From Tepidimonas fonticaldi (lineage in GTDB: Bacteria; Pseudomonadota; Gammaproteobacteria; Burkholderiales; Burkholderiaceae_C): 64,000 nt of DNA. Both the position numbers and the translations under genes were made by a program. The notes under the pieces were generated by a model. The model searched no databases and was not told where the DNA came from. It worked only from the letters and a program-made list of their open reading frames with translations. The first letter of the stretch is position 1, and the number at the start of each line of letters is the position of its first letter. The stretch covers positions 1 through 64,000 of the forward strand of contig NZ_VJOO01000015.1 of assembly GCF_007556755.1 (NCBI RefSeq), in the 5' to 3' direction. Shown here in pieces: positions 52,497 to 61,437 of this stretch.

Positions 52497-52519
52497 TTAT
52501 AACAAACAAACGGTTCGTT
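52497..52519 (-). promoter_or_regulatory. Promoter and candidate operator of the azl operon
   Basis: On the minus strand a consensus TATAAT (complement of 52497-52502 with flanking base) is preceded by AACGAAC-C-GTTTGTT at 52519-52505, a 7-1-7 inverted repeat with one mismatch. A regulator bound there would cover the -35/-10 spacer. Position and symmetry fit autoregulation by the XRE domain encoded 34 bases downstream. The -35 element is weak, as expected for a regulated promoter. Confidence 0.55.
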
Positions 52520-52593
52520 CTGTCGGTCTGCGGCCAGGTGTGCCTCTATGGCACGATGGCGCCACATTGCATCCGGGGAAGGAGGTCCACGCT

Positions 52594-53012
52594 ATGTCCA
52601 TCGTTTTGCTCATCGTTGGCGTGGTCGTCCTGGTGGCAGGGGCTGAGGGCCTCACGCGCGGCGCCGCGCGGTCGTCACTGTCCTGGGGGATCTCGCCCCT
52701 GGTGGTAGGCTTGACCATCGTGGCCCTCGGCACCAGTGCGCCGGAGATGGCGGTGTCGGTGGGCGCAGCCGCCAACGGCACCATCGATCTGGTCGTGGAC
52801 AACCTGGTGGGCAGCAACATCTTCAACATCCTTGTCTGCCTGGGCCTGGCCGGCGTGGTGGCGCCCCGTGGCCTGCCCATTTCCGAAGCTGTCCTGAACT
52901 TCGATCTGTGGGTGATGGTGGGTGGCCACGCTGCTGGCCTGCCTGCCCATCTTCATGAGCGGCCGGGAGATCGCGCGCTGGGAAGACGGCGTGCTGCTGG
53001 CCTACCGCACCA
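52594..53012 (+). pseudogene. Sodium/calcium antiporter family, frameshifted and truncated
   Basis: The N-terminal half of a CaCA-family (YrbG-like) Na+/Ca2+ exchanger: MSIVLLIVGVVVLVAGAEGL, then the first alpha repeat GLTIVALGTSAPEMAVS and NLVGSNIFNILVCLGLAG. A GGAGG ribosome site precedes ATG 52594. At 52918-52923 one extra G shifts the frame; the correct continuation (ATLLACLPIFMSGREIARW) is in the next frame. At about 53005-53012 the homology ends abruptly inside a helix, where the antisense end of a truncated EamA gene begins. The second alpha repeat is absent, so it cannot function. Confidence 0.85.
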
Positions 53013-53403
53013 CCGCCAGCGCCGCCACGGAGGTGCGCCGCGTCAGCGGCTGGCCGAAGAACAGTGCCCCCAGCAGCACCGTCCACACCGGCATGGTAAA
53101 GCCCAGGATGGCCGCCCGCCCGGACGCCAGGGCGGCCACGCCAAAGATGGCCAGCGTGTGCCAGCCCAGCATGTTGGGCAGTGCCAGCGTGACGATGCTG
53201 CGCCACTCGCTGCGCCGGGGCGGCAGGCGCACACCGCGCCAGTGATAGAACGCGAACAGCCACAGCGCGCCGCCGGTCATCGTCACGGCGCGGAAGAACA
53301 GGGGCGAGAGCTCCTGCAGCGACAGTTTCATGACCGGCCAGTTGACGCCCCACATCAGCGTCAAGGGCACCAGTCCCAGGGCTTGGGCGCGCGACAGCAT
53401 CAC
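53002..53403 (-). pseudogene. EamA/DMT-family transporter, 3'-truncated
   Basis: The first 130 residues of a drug/metabolite (EamA, RhaT-like) transporter: LMWGVNWPVMKLSLQELSPLFFRA and FGVAALASGRAAILGFTMPVWTVLLGALF are clear family helices. About half of the usual 290-300 residues are missing. The reading ends at a chance stop where the antiporter fragment begins on the other strand. One deletion between two convergent genes would explain both truncations. It lies 13 bases after thyA on the same strand. Confidence 0.82.
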
Positions 53404-53416
53404 GGGTAGGGGCGGC

Positions 53417-54229
53417 TCACACCGCCACGGGCGCCTTGATGGCCGGGTGGTGCTGGTAGTCCAGGAATTCGAAGTCGTCGAATTCGTAGTCGAACAGGGT
53501 CGGCGGGCGGCGGCGGATGCGCAGCGTTGGGTAGGGGTAGGGCGAGCGCGACAGTTGCAACTGCACCTGCTCCACGTGGTTGTGGTAGATGTGGCAATCG
53601 CCGCCGGTCCAGATGAAGTCGCCGACGCCCAAATCGCACTGCTGCGCCACCATGTGCGTCAGCAGCGCATAGCTGGCGATGTTGAACGGCACGCCCAGAA
53701 AGACGTCGGCGCTGCGCTGGTAGAGCTGGCACGACAGTCGGCCGTCGGCCACGTAGAACTGAAACAACGCATGGCACGGCGCCAGCGCCATCTGGGGCAG
53801 GTCGGCGACGTTCCAGGCGCTGACGATGATGCGTCGCGAGTCGGGGTTGGTACGCAGGGTATGCAACACCTCGCTGATCTGGTCGATGTGGCCGCCGTCG
53901 GGTTTTGGCCACGAGCGCCATTGCACGCCGTAGATGGGGCCCAGGTCGCCGTCGGCGCGCGCCCACTCGTCCCAGATGGTCACGCCGCGCTCTTGCAGCC
54001 AACGCACGTTGCGCTCGCCGCGCAAAAACCACAGCAGCTCCAGAATGATGCTTTTGAGATGCACCTTTTTGGTGGTGACCAGCGGAAAGCCCTCCGATAG
54101 GTCGAAGCGCATCTGGTAGCCGAACACGCTGCGCGTGCCGGTGCCGGTGCGGTCGGCCTTGACCACGCCATGCTCATACACATGGCGCATGAAGTCTTCG
54201 TACTGGTGGCGGATGGGGCGCGGCGTCAT
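53417..54229 (-). CDS. thyA: Thymidylate synthase
   Basis: A 270-residue ThyA that methylates dUMP to dTMP with methylene-tetrahydrofolate. [18 protein letters not shown] binds the phosphate. The catalytic cysteine is in [37 protein letters not shown] and the [13 protein letters not shown] nucleotide-binding segment are present, and the protein ends APVAV as expected of the family. With dcd at 47.8 kb it forms the route from dCTP to dTMP. No folA follows. Confidence 0.97.
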   Translation of the reverse strand: MTPRPIRHQYEDFMRHVYEHGVVKADRTGTGTRSVFGYQMRFDLSEGFPLVTTKKVHLKSIILELLWFLRGERNVRWLQERGVTIWDEWARADGDLGPIYGVQWRSWPKPDGGHIDQISEVLHTLRTNPDSRRIIVSAWNVADLPQMALAPCHALFQFYVADGRLSCQLYQRSADVFLGVPFNIASYALLTHMVAQQCDLGVGDFIWTGGDCHIYHNHVEQVQLQLSRSPYPYPTLRIRRRPPTLFDYEFDDFEFLDYQHHPAIKAPVAV

Positions 54230-54248
54230 GGGCGGATTATCGCCGCCG

Positions 54249-55703
54249 TCAGACCAGCAGCTTGCCCGGGTTGAGCCGGTTGGCGGGGTCCAGCGCGCGC
54301 TTGACGGCGCGCATCAGGTCCAGCGCCACCGGGTCCTGGTAGCGCGGCAGGATGGCGGCCTTCAGCGCCCCGATGCCGTGCTCGGCGCTGATCGAGCCGC
54401 CGTGGCGCTGCACCGCGTCGTAGACCACCGTGTGGATGCGCGCCTCCTGTTCGTGCAGGAAGGCGGCGGCATCCGCGCCCTCAGGGCACTGCACGTTGAA
54501 GTGCAGGTTGCCGTCGCCCAGGTGGCCGAAGTTGACCAGCCGCACGCCGGGCACGGCGTTCGCCAGTGCCTTTTCCGCCTCGGCGCAGAAGGCCTGGATG
54601 CGCGAGACCGGCAGGCTGATGTCGTGCTTGACGTTGAGCCCCTCCTCGGCCTGCGCCAGCGGGATGCTCTCGCGGATGTGCCACAGCGTGCGCGCCTGCG
54701 CCAGGCTTTCGGCCACCACCGCGTCCACCGCGCAGCCGTCCTCCAGTGCTTGCCCCAGCACGGCCTCCAGCCGCGCGCGCGCGTGCGCCTCGCCCTCGGC
54801 GTCGCTGGTCTCCAGCAGCACCGCGTAGGGGGCCACGTCCGCCAGCGGCACCGACAGCTGCGGAAAGTGGCGCCGCACCAGCTCCAGCGCAAAGCGGTTC
54901 ATGACCTCGAAGCCGGTCAGCGCCGGCCCGAGCCCGCGCTGCGCCACCCCCAGCAGCGCCACTGCGGCGGCCAAGTCCGGCACCGCGGCCCAGGCGGTCA
55001 GCTGCGCGGCCGGGCGCGGCACGAGCTTGAGCACCGCCGCGGTGATGATGCCGAGCGTCCCCTCGCTGCCGATGAACAGGTGGCGCAGGTCGTAGCCGGT
55101 GTTGTCCTTGCGCAGGCCGCGCAGACCGTTCCAGACGCGGCCGTCGGCGGTGACGACCTCCAGCCCCAGGCACAGGTCGCGCGCGTTGCCGAAGCGCAGC
55201 ACCTGCGTGCCGCCGGCGTTGGTGGCCAGGTTGCCGCCGACGGTGCAGCTGCCCTCGGCCGCCAGGCTCAGCGGCAGCCACAGCCCGGCGGCCTCGGCAG
55301 CCTGCTGCGCGGCCTGCAGCACGCAGCCGGCCTCCACCGTCAGCGTGAGGTTTTTCTCGTCCAGCGCGCGGATGCGGTTGAGCCGCGCGGTGCTCAGCAC
55401 CACCTGCGTGCCGCTGCCGTCCGGCACGCCGCCCAGCACCAGCCCGGTGTTGCCGCCCTGCGGCACGATCGGCGCGCCGTGCGCGGCGCAGGCGCGCACC
55501 ACGGCGGCCACCTCCGCCGTGCTGCCGGGGCGCACCACCGCGAGGGCCCGGCCCCGGTGGCGGCGGCGCCAGTCGCGCTCCCACGGCTCCAGGTCGGCGT
55601 CGGCGGCGGTGAGCACGTGCGCCGGGCCGACGGCAGCGTGCAGATCCCGCAGCAGGGCGGCCCGCGCGGGTGGATCGAGAGGAGCGGTTGGCAGGTCCAT
55701 CAT
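54249..55703 (-). CDS. FAD-linked D-lactate/2-hydroxyacid dehydrogenase (GlcD/D2HGDH type)
   Basis: A 484-residue flavoprotein of the vanillyl-alcohol oxidase fold. The FAD-binding PCMH domain shows [37 protein letters not shown] and [13 protein letters not shown]. The C-terminal FAD-oxidase domain ends [15 protein letters not shown] and [11 protein letters not shown], which carry metal and substrate residues of the D-2-hydroxyglutarate/D-lactate dehydrogenase group. It oxidises a D-2-hydroxy acid and passes electrons to the respiratory chain or an electron-transfer flavoprotein. The exact acid is not determined. ATG at 55703 overlaps the DUF2069 stop; 55700 is also possible. Confidence 0.88.
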   Translation of the reverse strand: MMDLPTAPLDPPARAALLRDLHAAVGPAHVLTAADADLEPWERDWRRRHRGRALAVVRPGSTAEVAAVVRACAAHGAPIVPQGGNTGLVLGGVPDGSGTQVVLSTARLNRIRALDEKNLTLTVEAGCVLQAAQQAAEAAGLWLPLSLAAEGSCTVGGNLATNAGGTQVLRFGNARDLCLGLEVVTADGRVWNGLRGLRKDNTGYDLRHLFIGSEGTLGIITAAVLKLVPRPAAQLTAWAAVPDLAAAVALLGVAQRGLGPALTGFEVMNRFALELVRRHFPQLSVPLADVAPYAVLLETSDAEGEAHARARLEAVLGQALEDGCAVDAVVAESLAQARTLWHIRESIPLAQAEEGLNVKHDISLPVSRIQAFCAEAEKALANAVPGVRLVNFGHLGDGNLHFNVQCPEGADAAAFLHEQEARIHTVVYDAVQRHGGSISAEHGIGALKAAILPRYQDPVALDLMRAVKRALDPANRLNPGKLLV

Positions 55704-56161
55704 TCGGAACCGTCGCTGTCCGCAGGTTGCGGGATGCGGGCGGCGCGCAACCGCAGCCGCACATGCAGGGCACAGGCCGCAAACAGCCCCATGCACAACA
55801 CGACCTGTCCCCAGGCCAGTGCGGCCGACAGCCCGCCTTCGCTGGTGGCGCGCACGATGCCTTCGGTGAAGTACAGCCACACCAGCAGGCTGAGCCAGCG
55901 GTAGGTGTACATGCGGTGGCGCAGCAGGCCGGGCAAGGGCAAGGCCAGCGGCAAGACCTTGAGCGCCCACCACGACCCGCCCGGGCGCAGCGGCGCCAGC
56001 CACAGCTCCCACGCCAGCCCCAGGACGATCAGGCCCAGCACACAGGCCACGGCCAGCGCCCGCGTCCAGCGCGCCTGCGCCAGGGCAACGGGCACGGCGG
56101 ATGCAGTGGGCGCAGCGGGCCCGGCAAGGGGGGCGGACGGGGAGGGGGACGGCGCGGACAT
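55700..56161 (-). CDS. DUF2069-family membrane protein
   Basis: A 153-residue membrane protein with four hydrophobic helices after a Pro/Ser/Ala-rich N-terminus. RHRMYTYRWLSLLVWLYFTEGIVRA is the DUF2069 core. Function is unknown. It is translationally coupled to the FAD-linked dehydrogenase gene and divergent from the YihY gene across 19 bases, an arrangement conserved in many Burkholderiales. Confidence 0.85.
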   Translation of the reverse strand: MSAPSPSPSAPLAGPAAPTASAVPVALAQARWTRALAVACVLGLIVLGLAWELWLAPLRPGGSWWALKVLPLALPLPGLLRHRMYTYRWLSLLVWLYFTEGIVRATSEGGLSAALAWGQVVLCMGLFAACALHVRLRLRAARIPQPADSDGSE

Positions 56162-56180
56162 CGGCTGGCATGATAGCGGC

Positions 56181-57464
56181 ATGACCGCATTCGATCCTTC
56201 CGCGCGGGCGGCGCCTGCTCCGCTTGCCGAGGCCGCTCCGCAGCCCCTCTGGCAGCGTGGCTGGCAGAAGGCCCGCGACTTCCCGTGGCGCACCACGTGG
56301 CTGACGCTGCGCGAGCGCTTCGCGCAGGACCGGCTGGCGGTGGCCGCCGGCAGCCTGACGTTCACGACCACCATCTCGCTGGTGCCGCTGGTGACGGTGG
56401 CGCTGGCCGTGTTCGCGCTGTTTCCGGCCTTCGGCGCGATGGAGCAGCGCGTGCAGCGCTGGATGGTGGAGGCGCTGGTGCCGGACCACATCGCGCGCCA
56501 GGTCGGGCGCTACCTGTGGCAGTTCGCCAGCCAGGCCGGCCAGATCGGCCTGGGCGGGGCGGTGGTGCTGCTGGTCACGGCGCTGGCGCTGGTGCTGACG
56601 ATCGACCGCCAGCTCAACGACATCTGGCGCGTGCCGCGGCTGCGGCCGCTGGCGCAGCGGGTGCTGGTGTACTGGGCGGTGCTGACGCTGGCGCCGCTGG
56701 TGCTGGCGCTGATGCTGAGCGCCAGCTCCTACGCGCTGTCGGTGTCGCGCGGCTGGCTGCCGGCGGCGCACCAAGGCGTGCGCTGGGCGCTGGATGCGGC
56801 GGGCTTTGTGGCGCTGGCGCTGGGCATGGCGGCGCTCTATCGTTACGTGCCGAATGCCCAAGTGCGGCTGCGCCATGCGCTGGCCGGCGGGGTGTTCGTC
56901 GCGCTGGCGTTCGAGCTGGCGCAGCAGGCGCTGGCCTGGTACCTGCGCACGGTGCCGACCTATTCGGCGGTCTACGGCACCTTTGCCACCGTGCCGATCC
57001 TGCTGGTGTGGCTGTACCTGGTGTGGCTGATCGTGCTGCTGGGGGCGGTGATCGTGGCCTACCTGCCGTTCCTGCTGGCGGGGGTGGCGCGCCGCGGCGG
57101 CACGCCGGGCTGGCCGTTCCAGCTGGCGCTGGAGCTGCTGGCGGAGCTGCAGGCCAGCCGCACCGGCGAGCGCCCCGGGCTGGCGCTGGAGGCGCTGGCG
57201 CGGCGGCTGCGCGTCGATCCGCTGCACCTGCAGCAGCCGCTGCGCGCGCTGCAGGCGCTGGGCTGGGTGGGGCGCCTGAGCGACGAGGAGGGCCGCTGGG
57301 TGCTGCTGGTCGATCTGCACCAGCGCCGGCTGGCGGAGCTGGCGCGCGTGCTGTGGCTGGCGCAGGACGAGGCCACCGCCGGCGTCTGGCGCGCGTTGCC
57401 GCTGGAGGCGACCACCGTCGCCGCGGTGCTGCCGCCGCCGCGGCGCGCGCCGGGGGCGCCCTAG
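56181..57464 (+). CDS. YihY/virulence factor BrkB family inner-membrane protein
   Basis: A 427-residue protein of the YihY family. The first 300 residues contain six transmembrane helices with the conserved pattern LAVAAGSLTFTTTISLVPLVTVAL, ALVLTIDRQLNDIWRV, PNAQVRLRHALAGG, and YSAVYGTFATVPILLVWLYLVWLIVLLGA. The remaining cytoplasmic tail has a winged-helix-like region. The family was misnamed RNase BN; its real role is unsettled. The stop overlaps the stop of the EAL remnant on the other strand. Confidence 0.9.
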   Translation: MTAFDPSARAAPAPLAEAAPQPLWQRGWQKARDFPWRTTWLTLRERFAQDRLAVAAGSLTFTTTISLVPLVTVALAVFALFPAFGAMEQRVQRWMVEALVPDHIARQVGRYLWQFASQAGQIGLGGAVVLLVTALALVLTIDRQLNDIWRVPRLRPLAQRVLVYWAVLTLAPLVLALMLSASSYALSVSRGWLPAAHQGVRWALDAAGFVALALGMAALYRYVPNAQVRLRHALAGGVFVALAFELAQQALAWYLRTVPTYSAVYGTFATVPILLVWLYLVWLIVLLGAVIVAYLPFLLAGVARRGGTPGWPFQLALELLAELQASRTGERPGLALEALARRLRVDPLHLQQPLRALQALGWVGRLSDEEGRWVLLVDLHQRRLAELARVLWLAQDEATAGVWRALPLEATTVAAVLPPPRRAPGAP

Positions 57465-58069
57465 CGCGGCATGCGCCGCACCGGCGCCAGCGCGTCCAGC
57501 AGCTGCGGCAGGCCGACGTGGTAGCCCTGCGCGAAGTCCACGCCCAGCTCGCGCACGCGCTGCAGGATCGCCTCCGACGACACGTACTCCGCCACCGTGC
57601 GCAGCCCCATCACGTGGCCGATGGCGTTGATCGCCTGCACCATCGCCAGGTCGATCGGGTCGCTCTCGATGTCCTTGACGAAGCTGCCGTCGATCTTGAG
57701 GAAGTCCACCGGCAGGTTCTTCAGGTAGGCGAACGACGACAGCCCGCTGCCGAAGTCGTCCAGCGCGAACAGGCAGCCCAGGCGCTTGACCTCGCCGATG
57801 AAGTGCGCGACGGTGGAGAGGCTCGCCATCGCCGCGGTCTCGGTGATCTCGAAGCACACCGTGCCGGGCGGCAGCTGCATGGTCTGCAGCAGCGCCTGCA
57901 GGTCCTGGCGGAAGCGCTCGTCCGACAGCGACGCGCCCGACAGGTTGATGGCATAGAGGCCCTCCAGCCGCCCCTGCTGGCGCAGCCGGTCGCCCAGCCA
58001 TGCCAGCGTGTTGCGCACCACCCACTGGTCGATGCGCGGCATCAGGCCGTAGCGCTCCGCCGCCGGCCA
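57461..58069 (-). pseudogene. EAL-domain 3' remnant
   Basis: The C-terminal two-thirds of an EAL phosphodiesterase domain: AERYGLMPRIDQWVVRNTL, INLSGASLSDERF, FEITETAAM, ALDDFGSGLSSFAYL, LKIDGSF and AEYVSSE. The EAL motif itself and the start of the domain are missing. To the right, the sequence joins a GGDEF fragment in a different frame at 58059-58069, in a gccggcggcgg run. The original was evidently one PAS-GGDEF-EAL gene that has lost about one GGDEF half and the start of EAL. In this reading the protein would begin at ATG 58042, with no good ribosome site. Confidence 0.85.
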
Positions 58070-58750
58070 CGTGCCCGCAGGTGTCGTTGACGACCTTGAA
58101 CTGGTCCAGGTCCAGGTAGCACAGCACGTGCCGCGCCTGGTCCGGGCGCGACAGCAGCTCGGTCAGCCGGCGCTCGAACTCGCGCCGGTTCGGCACGCCG
58201 GTCAGCGCGTCGTGCGTGGCCTGGTGGCTCAGCTCGCGCGCCAGGTTCAGCGTCACCGTGACGTCGTGGAACACCAGCACCGCGCCGATCAGGAAGCCGT
58301 CGCGGCTGCGGATCGGCGCGGCGGTGTCCAGCACCGGGATGCGCTCGCCGTCGCGGCGCTGCAGCAGCGCGTGCTCGCGCCGCGGCGCCGGCGTCTTGCC
58401 CTGCAGCACCTCGCGCACCGGATTCGGCAGCGGCTCGCCGCCGGTCTCGTCCAGCAGGCGGTAGACGGTGGTGACCGGCTGCCCGCGCGCCTGGTGCGCC
58501 GGCCAGCCGGTCAGGCGCGCGGCCACCGGGTTCAGGTACTGGATCAGCCCGGCCTCGTCGGTGGTGATGACGCCGTCGCCGATCGAGGCCAGCGTCACCT
58601 GCGCCAGGTCGCGCTCGCGCTGCAGCTGCAGCTCGACGTGCTTGCGGTCGGAGATGTCGCGCAGTACCGCCGAGTAGAGCGTGCGCTCGCCCTGGTGGAA
58701 GTCGTCGATCGACAGCTCGTAGAACGTGCGCGCGCCGCCACGCGCCATGC
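58060..58750 (-). pseudogene. PAS-PAS-GGDEF fragment, truncated in GGDEF
   Basis: The middle of a cyclic-di-GMP signalling protein: the end of one PAS domain (YELSIDDFHQGERTLYSAVL), a complete second PAS (LASIGDGVITTDEAGLIQYLNPVA), and the GGDEF start (HDALTGVPNRREFERRLTELL, YLDLDQFKVVNDTCGH). The homology stops before the GGDEF motif, at the out-of-frame join with the EAL piece. On its 5' side it is fused in frame to a cytochrome P450 N-terminus. The product has no catalytic site. Confidence 0.85.
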
Positions 58751-59183
58751 GCAGCTCCAGGTCGGCGATGGCGCGGCGCGTCAGCGCCCCCATGATCAGC
58801 TTGCGCACGCGCGTGTGCAGCGGCGGGTCGTTGAAGACGAGGCTGGTGGTGTGGTGCTCGTACAGCGGGGAGCCGGCGCCGTACTTGGGCCCGAACTCGA
58901 CGTGCTTGTCGGAGCTGAAGGTGGCCGCGTCGCGGTAGACCGCGACCAGGTCCGCGTGCCGGGTCAGGAACCAGCTGCCATCCGGCATGGCGCGCACCGG
59001 CTCGCGCGCGCGCAGGGCGGCGTAGACCGGGTACGGGTTGGCCAGGAAGTCCGGCGGCAGCCGGCGCAGGTCGAAGCCGGCGGCGATGGCCTCGGCGCGC
59101 TCGCGCGTCATCGGCGGCGTGATCGCCTGCGGCGGTACGGACTGCCGTGCGGCCGTGGTGTGCGGGAACGCTGGGGTAGCCAT
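58751..59183 (-). pseudogene. Cytochrome P450 N-terminal fragment fused to PAS
   Basis: About 143 residues of a bacterial cytochrome P450: PDFLANPYPVYAALRAREPV, SWFLTRHADLVAVYRD, FSSDKHVEF, and the B'-C helix region LVFNDPPLHTRVRKLIMGALT. The I-helix, ExxR and heme-cysteine regions are absent. Homology changes near 58745-58760 to a PAS domain without a frame change, so one long reading frame spans both. It lies 10 bases downstream of the alpha/beta hydrolase gene on the same strand, suggesting that a hydrolase-P450 operon existed. Confidence 0.82.
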
Positions 59184-59193
59184 GAGCGGAGCG

Positions 59194-60030
59194 TCAGGCC
59201 GACTGCGCCTGCATCCGTCCCAGGAAGGCGCGCAGCGCATCCAGCACGCCGTCGGGTGCCTCGGTCATCAGGGCGTGGCCCGCGGGCAGCCGCACCACTT
59301 CCACCGGCACGCCGGCGGCGCGCGCGCCGTCGATCAGCGGCTGCGCAGCCTTGGGCGGCGTCATCTGGTCGCGCGTGCCAAGGATGAACTGCACCGGGCA
59401 GGCCAGCCGCCGTGCGGCGGCCTCGCCGTCCTGGTAGGTGTCACAGGCGACGAAGCCGCGGTGGAACACGTTGACGCGCGGATTGCTGGCCAGCACGCGG
59501 CGCATCAGCGCGCGCGAGCCGCCGTAGAGCCACGTGCCGGGGCCGAGCGCCGACGGCGGCGGCGCCAGCGTCGAGTGGCTGAACACGTTGACCATCGCGA
59601 TGGCCTTCTCGGGCGTATTCAGCGACGCGTCCAGCAGCGCGGGCGATACCCGCATCGGCCAGGCGGTGCCGACCAGCGCCAGCTGCGCGACCCGCTGCGG
59701 CGCGTCGGCCGCGGCCTGCAGCGCGATCAGCGAGCCGAAGCTGTGGCCCGCCAGCGCCGCGCGCTCGACGGCGAGCGCATCCAGCAGGCCCAGCACCGCG
59801 CGCGCGCCGTCGGCGACGCGGGCCGGCGGCTCGCCGCCGCTGCGGCCATGGCCGGGCAGGTCGATGGCCAGCACGTTGAAGCCGTGGTGCGCGAGGTAGC
59901 GGCTTTGCAAAATCCACACGCTGTGGTCGTTGAGCACGCCGTGGATCATCACCACGGTGGGCTGCGCGGGGTCAAACGCTTTGCCGCCGGTGTAGGCGTA
60001 CAGCGGGGCGCCGTGCACGTCGATCATCAT
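59194..60030 (-). CDS. Alpha/beta-fold hydrolase
   Basis: A 278-residue alpha/beta hydrolase. The oxyanion-hole segment is VVMIHGVLNDHSVW, the DLPGHGRSGG loop follows, and the nucleophile elbow GHSFGS contains the catalytic serine. The acid is likely in LGTRDQMTP, and the histidine in LPAGHALM. The length and lack of lid insertions match small esterases and C-C hydrolases. The substrate is unknown. It is followed by the P450 remnant and preceded by the sulfhydrylase gene on the same strand. Confidence 0.88.
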   Translation of the reverse strand: MMIDVHGAPLYAYTGGKAFDPAQPTVVMIHGVLNDHSVWILQSRYLAHHGFNVLAIDLPGHGRSGGEPPARVADGARAVLGLLDALAVERAALAGHSFGSLIALQAAADAPQRVAQLALVGTAWPMRVSPALLDASLNTPEKAIAMVNVFSHSTLAPPPSALGPGTWLYGGSRALMRRVLASNPRVNVFHRGFVACDTYQDGEAAARRLACPVQFILGTRDQMTPPKAAQPLIDGARAAGVPVEVVRLPAGHALMTEAPDGVLDALRAFLGRMQAQSA

Positions 60031-60046
60031 GGTGCGCTCTCCCGGG

Positions 60047-61357
60047 TCAGGCGGCTTTTTCGGCGGCCTTGAAGGCGCGCTTGAGGTCGTCGATCAGGTC
60101 GTCGGGGTCTTCCAGGCCGATCGACAGGCGGATGGTGCCCGGCCCGATGCCGGCGGCGGCCAGCGCCTCGTCGCTCATGCGGAAGTGCGTCGTGCTGGCC
60201 GGGTGGATGACCAGGCTGCGGCAGTCGCCGACGTTGGCCAAGTGGCTAAAGAGTTTGAGCGCTTCGATGAAGGCGCGGCCCTGCGCGCGGCCGCCCTTCA
60301 GTTCGAAGCTGAACACGCTGCCGGCGCCGCGCGGCAGCAGCCGCTGTGCCAGCGCGTGGCTTGGGTGATCCGGCCGCAGCGGGTGGCGCACGCGCGCCAC
60401 CAGCGGGTGCGCCGCCAGAAAGTCCACCACCCGCTCGGTGTTGGCCATGTGGCGCGCCATGCGCAACGGCAGCGTCTCGATGCCCTGCAGGATCAGCCAT
60501 GCGGTGTGCGGGCTCATGCAGGCGCCGAAGTCGCGCAGGCCCTCGCGGCGCGCGCGCAGCGCGAACGCCCCCACCGTCGATTCCTCGCTGAACACCATGC
60601 CGTGAAAGCCCGCGTACGGCTCGGTCAGCTCCGCAAAGCGCCCGTCGCGCGCGTGCACGGCGTCCCAGTCGAACGAGCCGCCGTCGACCAGCACGCCGCC
60701 GATCACGGTGCCGTGGCCGCTGAGGAACTTGGTCGCCGAGTGGTAGACCAGATCCGCGCCGAGCGACAGCGGCTGGATCAGCCACGGCGTCGTGAGCGTC
60801 GAGTCCACCAGCAGCGGCACGCCGGCGGCGTGCGCGATCTCGGCCACCGCGGGGATGTCCAGCACGTCCAGCCCCGGGTTGCCGACCGTCTCGCCGAAGA
60901 ACAGGCGGGTGTTGGGCCGCACCGCGGCGCGCCAGGCATCCAGGTCGTCCGGCGCCACGAAGGTGGTCTGGATGCCGAAGCGCGGCAGCGTGTCGTGCAG
61001 CAGGTTGTGGCTGCCGCCGTACAGCGCGCCGGAGGCGACGATGTGGCCGCCCGCGCCCATCAGCGTGACGATGGCCAGGTGCAGCGCCGCTTGCCCGCTG
61101 GCGGTGGCCAGGCCGGCGATGCCGCCCTCCAGTGCGGCCACACGCTGCTCCAGCACCGCGGTAGTCGGGTTGCTGATGCGGCTGTAGACGTGGCCGGCGC
61201 GCTCCAGGTTGAACAGCGCCGCGGCGTGGTCGGCCGACTCGAAGACGAACGAGGTCGTCAGGTGGATCGGCACCGCGCGCGCGCCGGTGGCGGGGTCGGG
61301 GGCGGCGCCGGCGTGCAGCGCCAGCGTGTCGAAGCCGGGATCGGCGTAACCGGGCAT
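60047..61357 (-). CDS. metY: O-acetylhomoserine sulfhydrylase
   Basis: A 436-residue PLP enzyme of the Cys/Met metabolism family that makes homocysteine from O-acetylhomoserine and sulfide (direct sulfhydrylation). FDTLALHAGAAPDPATGARAVPIHLTTSFVF is the N-terminus and NPTTAVLEQRVAALEGG follows. The PLP lysine lies in YHSATKFLSGHGTVIGG. The length and the C-terminal IHPASTTHFRMSDE pattern fit MetY rather than cystathionine synthase. It is divergent from the CBS gene across 80 bases; no SAM riboswitch fold was seen in its leader. Confidence 0.92.
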   Translation of the reverse strand: MPGYADPGFDTLALHAGAAPDPATGARAVPIHLTTSFVFESADHAAALFNLERAGHVYSRISNPTTAVLEQRVAALEGGIAGLATASGQAALHLAIVTLMGAGGHIVASGALYGGSHNLLHDTLPRFGIQTTFVAPDDLDAWRAAVRPNTRLFFGETVGNPGLDVLDIPAVAEIAHAAGVPLLVDSTLTTPWLIQPLSLGADLVYHSATKFLSGHGTVIGGVLVDGGSFDWDAVHARDGRFAELTEPYAGFHGMVFSEESTVGAFALRARREGLRDFGACMSPHTAWLILQGIETLPLRMARHMANTERVVDFLAAHPLVARVRHPLRPDHPSHALAQRLLPRGAGSVFSFELKGGRAQGRAFIEALKLFSHLANVGDCRSLVIHPASTTHFRMSDEALAAAGIGPGTIRLSIGLEDPDDLIDDLKRAFKAAEKAA

Positions 61358-61395
61358 GGTGTCTCCTCGTGTTGTGGACTATATTAGCTCGCACA

Positions 61396-61411
61396 GCGGC
61401 CCCCTAGCCGC
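61396..61411. other. Hairpin between metY and the CBS gene
   Basis: A five-base-pair inverted repeat GCGGC-CCCCTA-GCCGC lies in the divergent promoter region, next to an AT-rich patch (actatatta, 61379-61387) that could hold -10 elements for either direction. It could be an operator or a leader hairpin. Evidence is weak. Confidence 0.25.
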
Positions 61412-61437
61412 GCTTTCGAGACAACAGGAGCCCCACC

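Noticed and set aside
54249-59240. A single 1663-codon open frame on the minus strand
   Set aside because: It is a chance chain. Only its two ends are coding (the FAD-linked dehydrogenase, and the P450/PAS/GGDEF fragments); the middle is antisense to the YihY gene and out of frame with the DUF2069 and EAL sequences.
61358-61437. A SAM riboswitch upstream of metY
   Set aside because: The 80-base divergent gap is too short and lacks recognisable riboswitch cores; only a small five-pair hairpin is seen.
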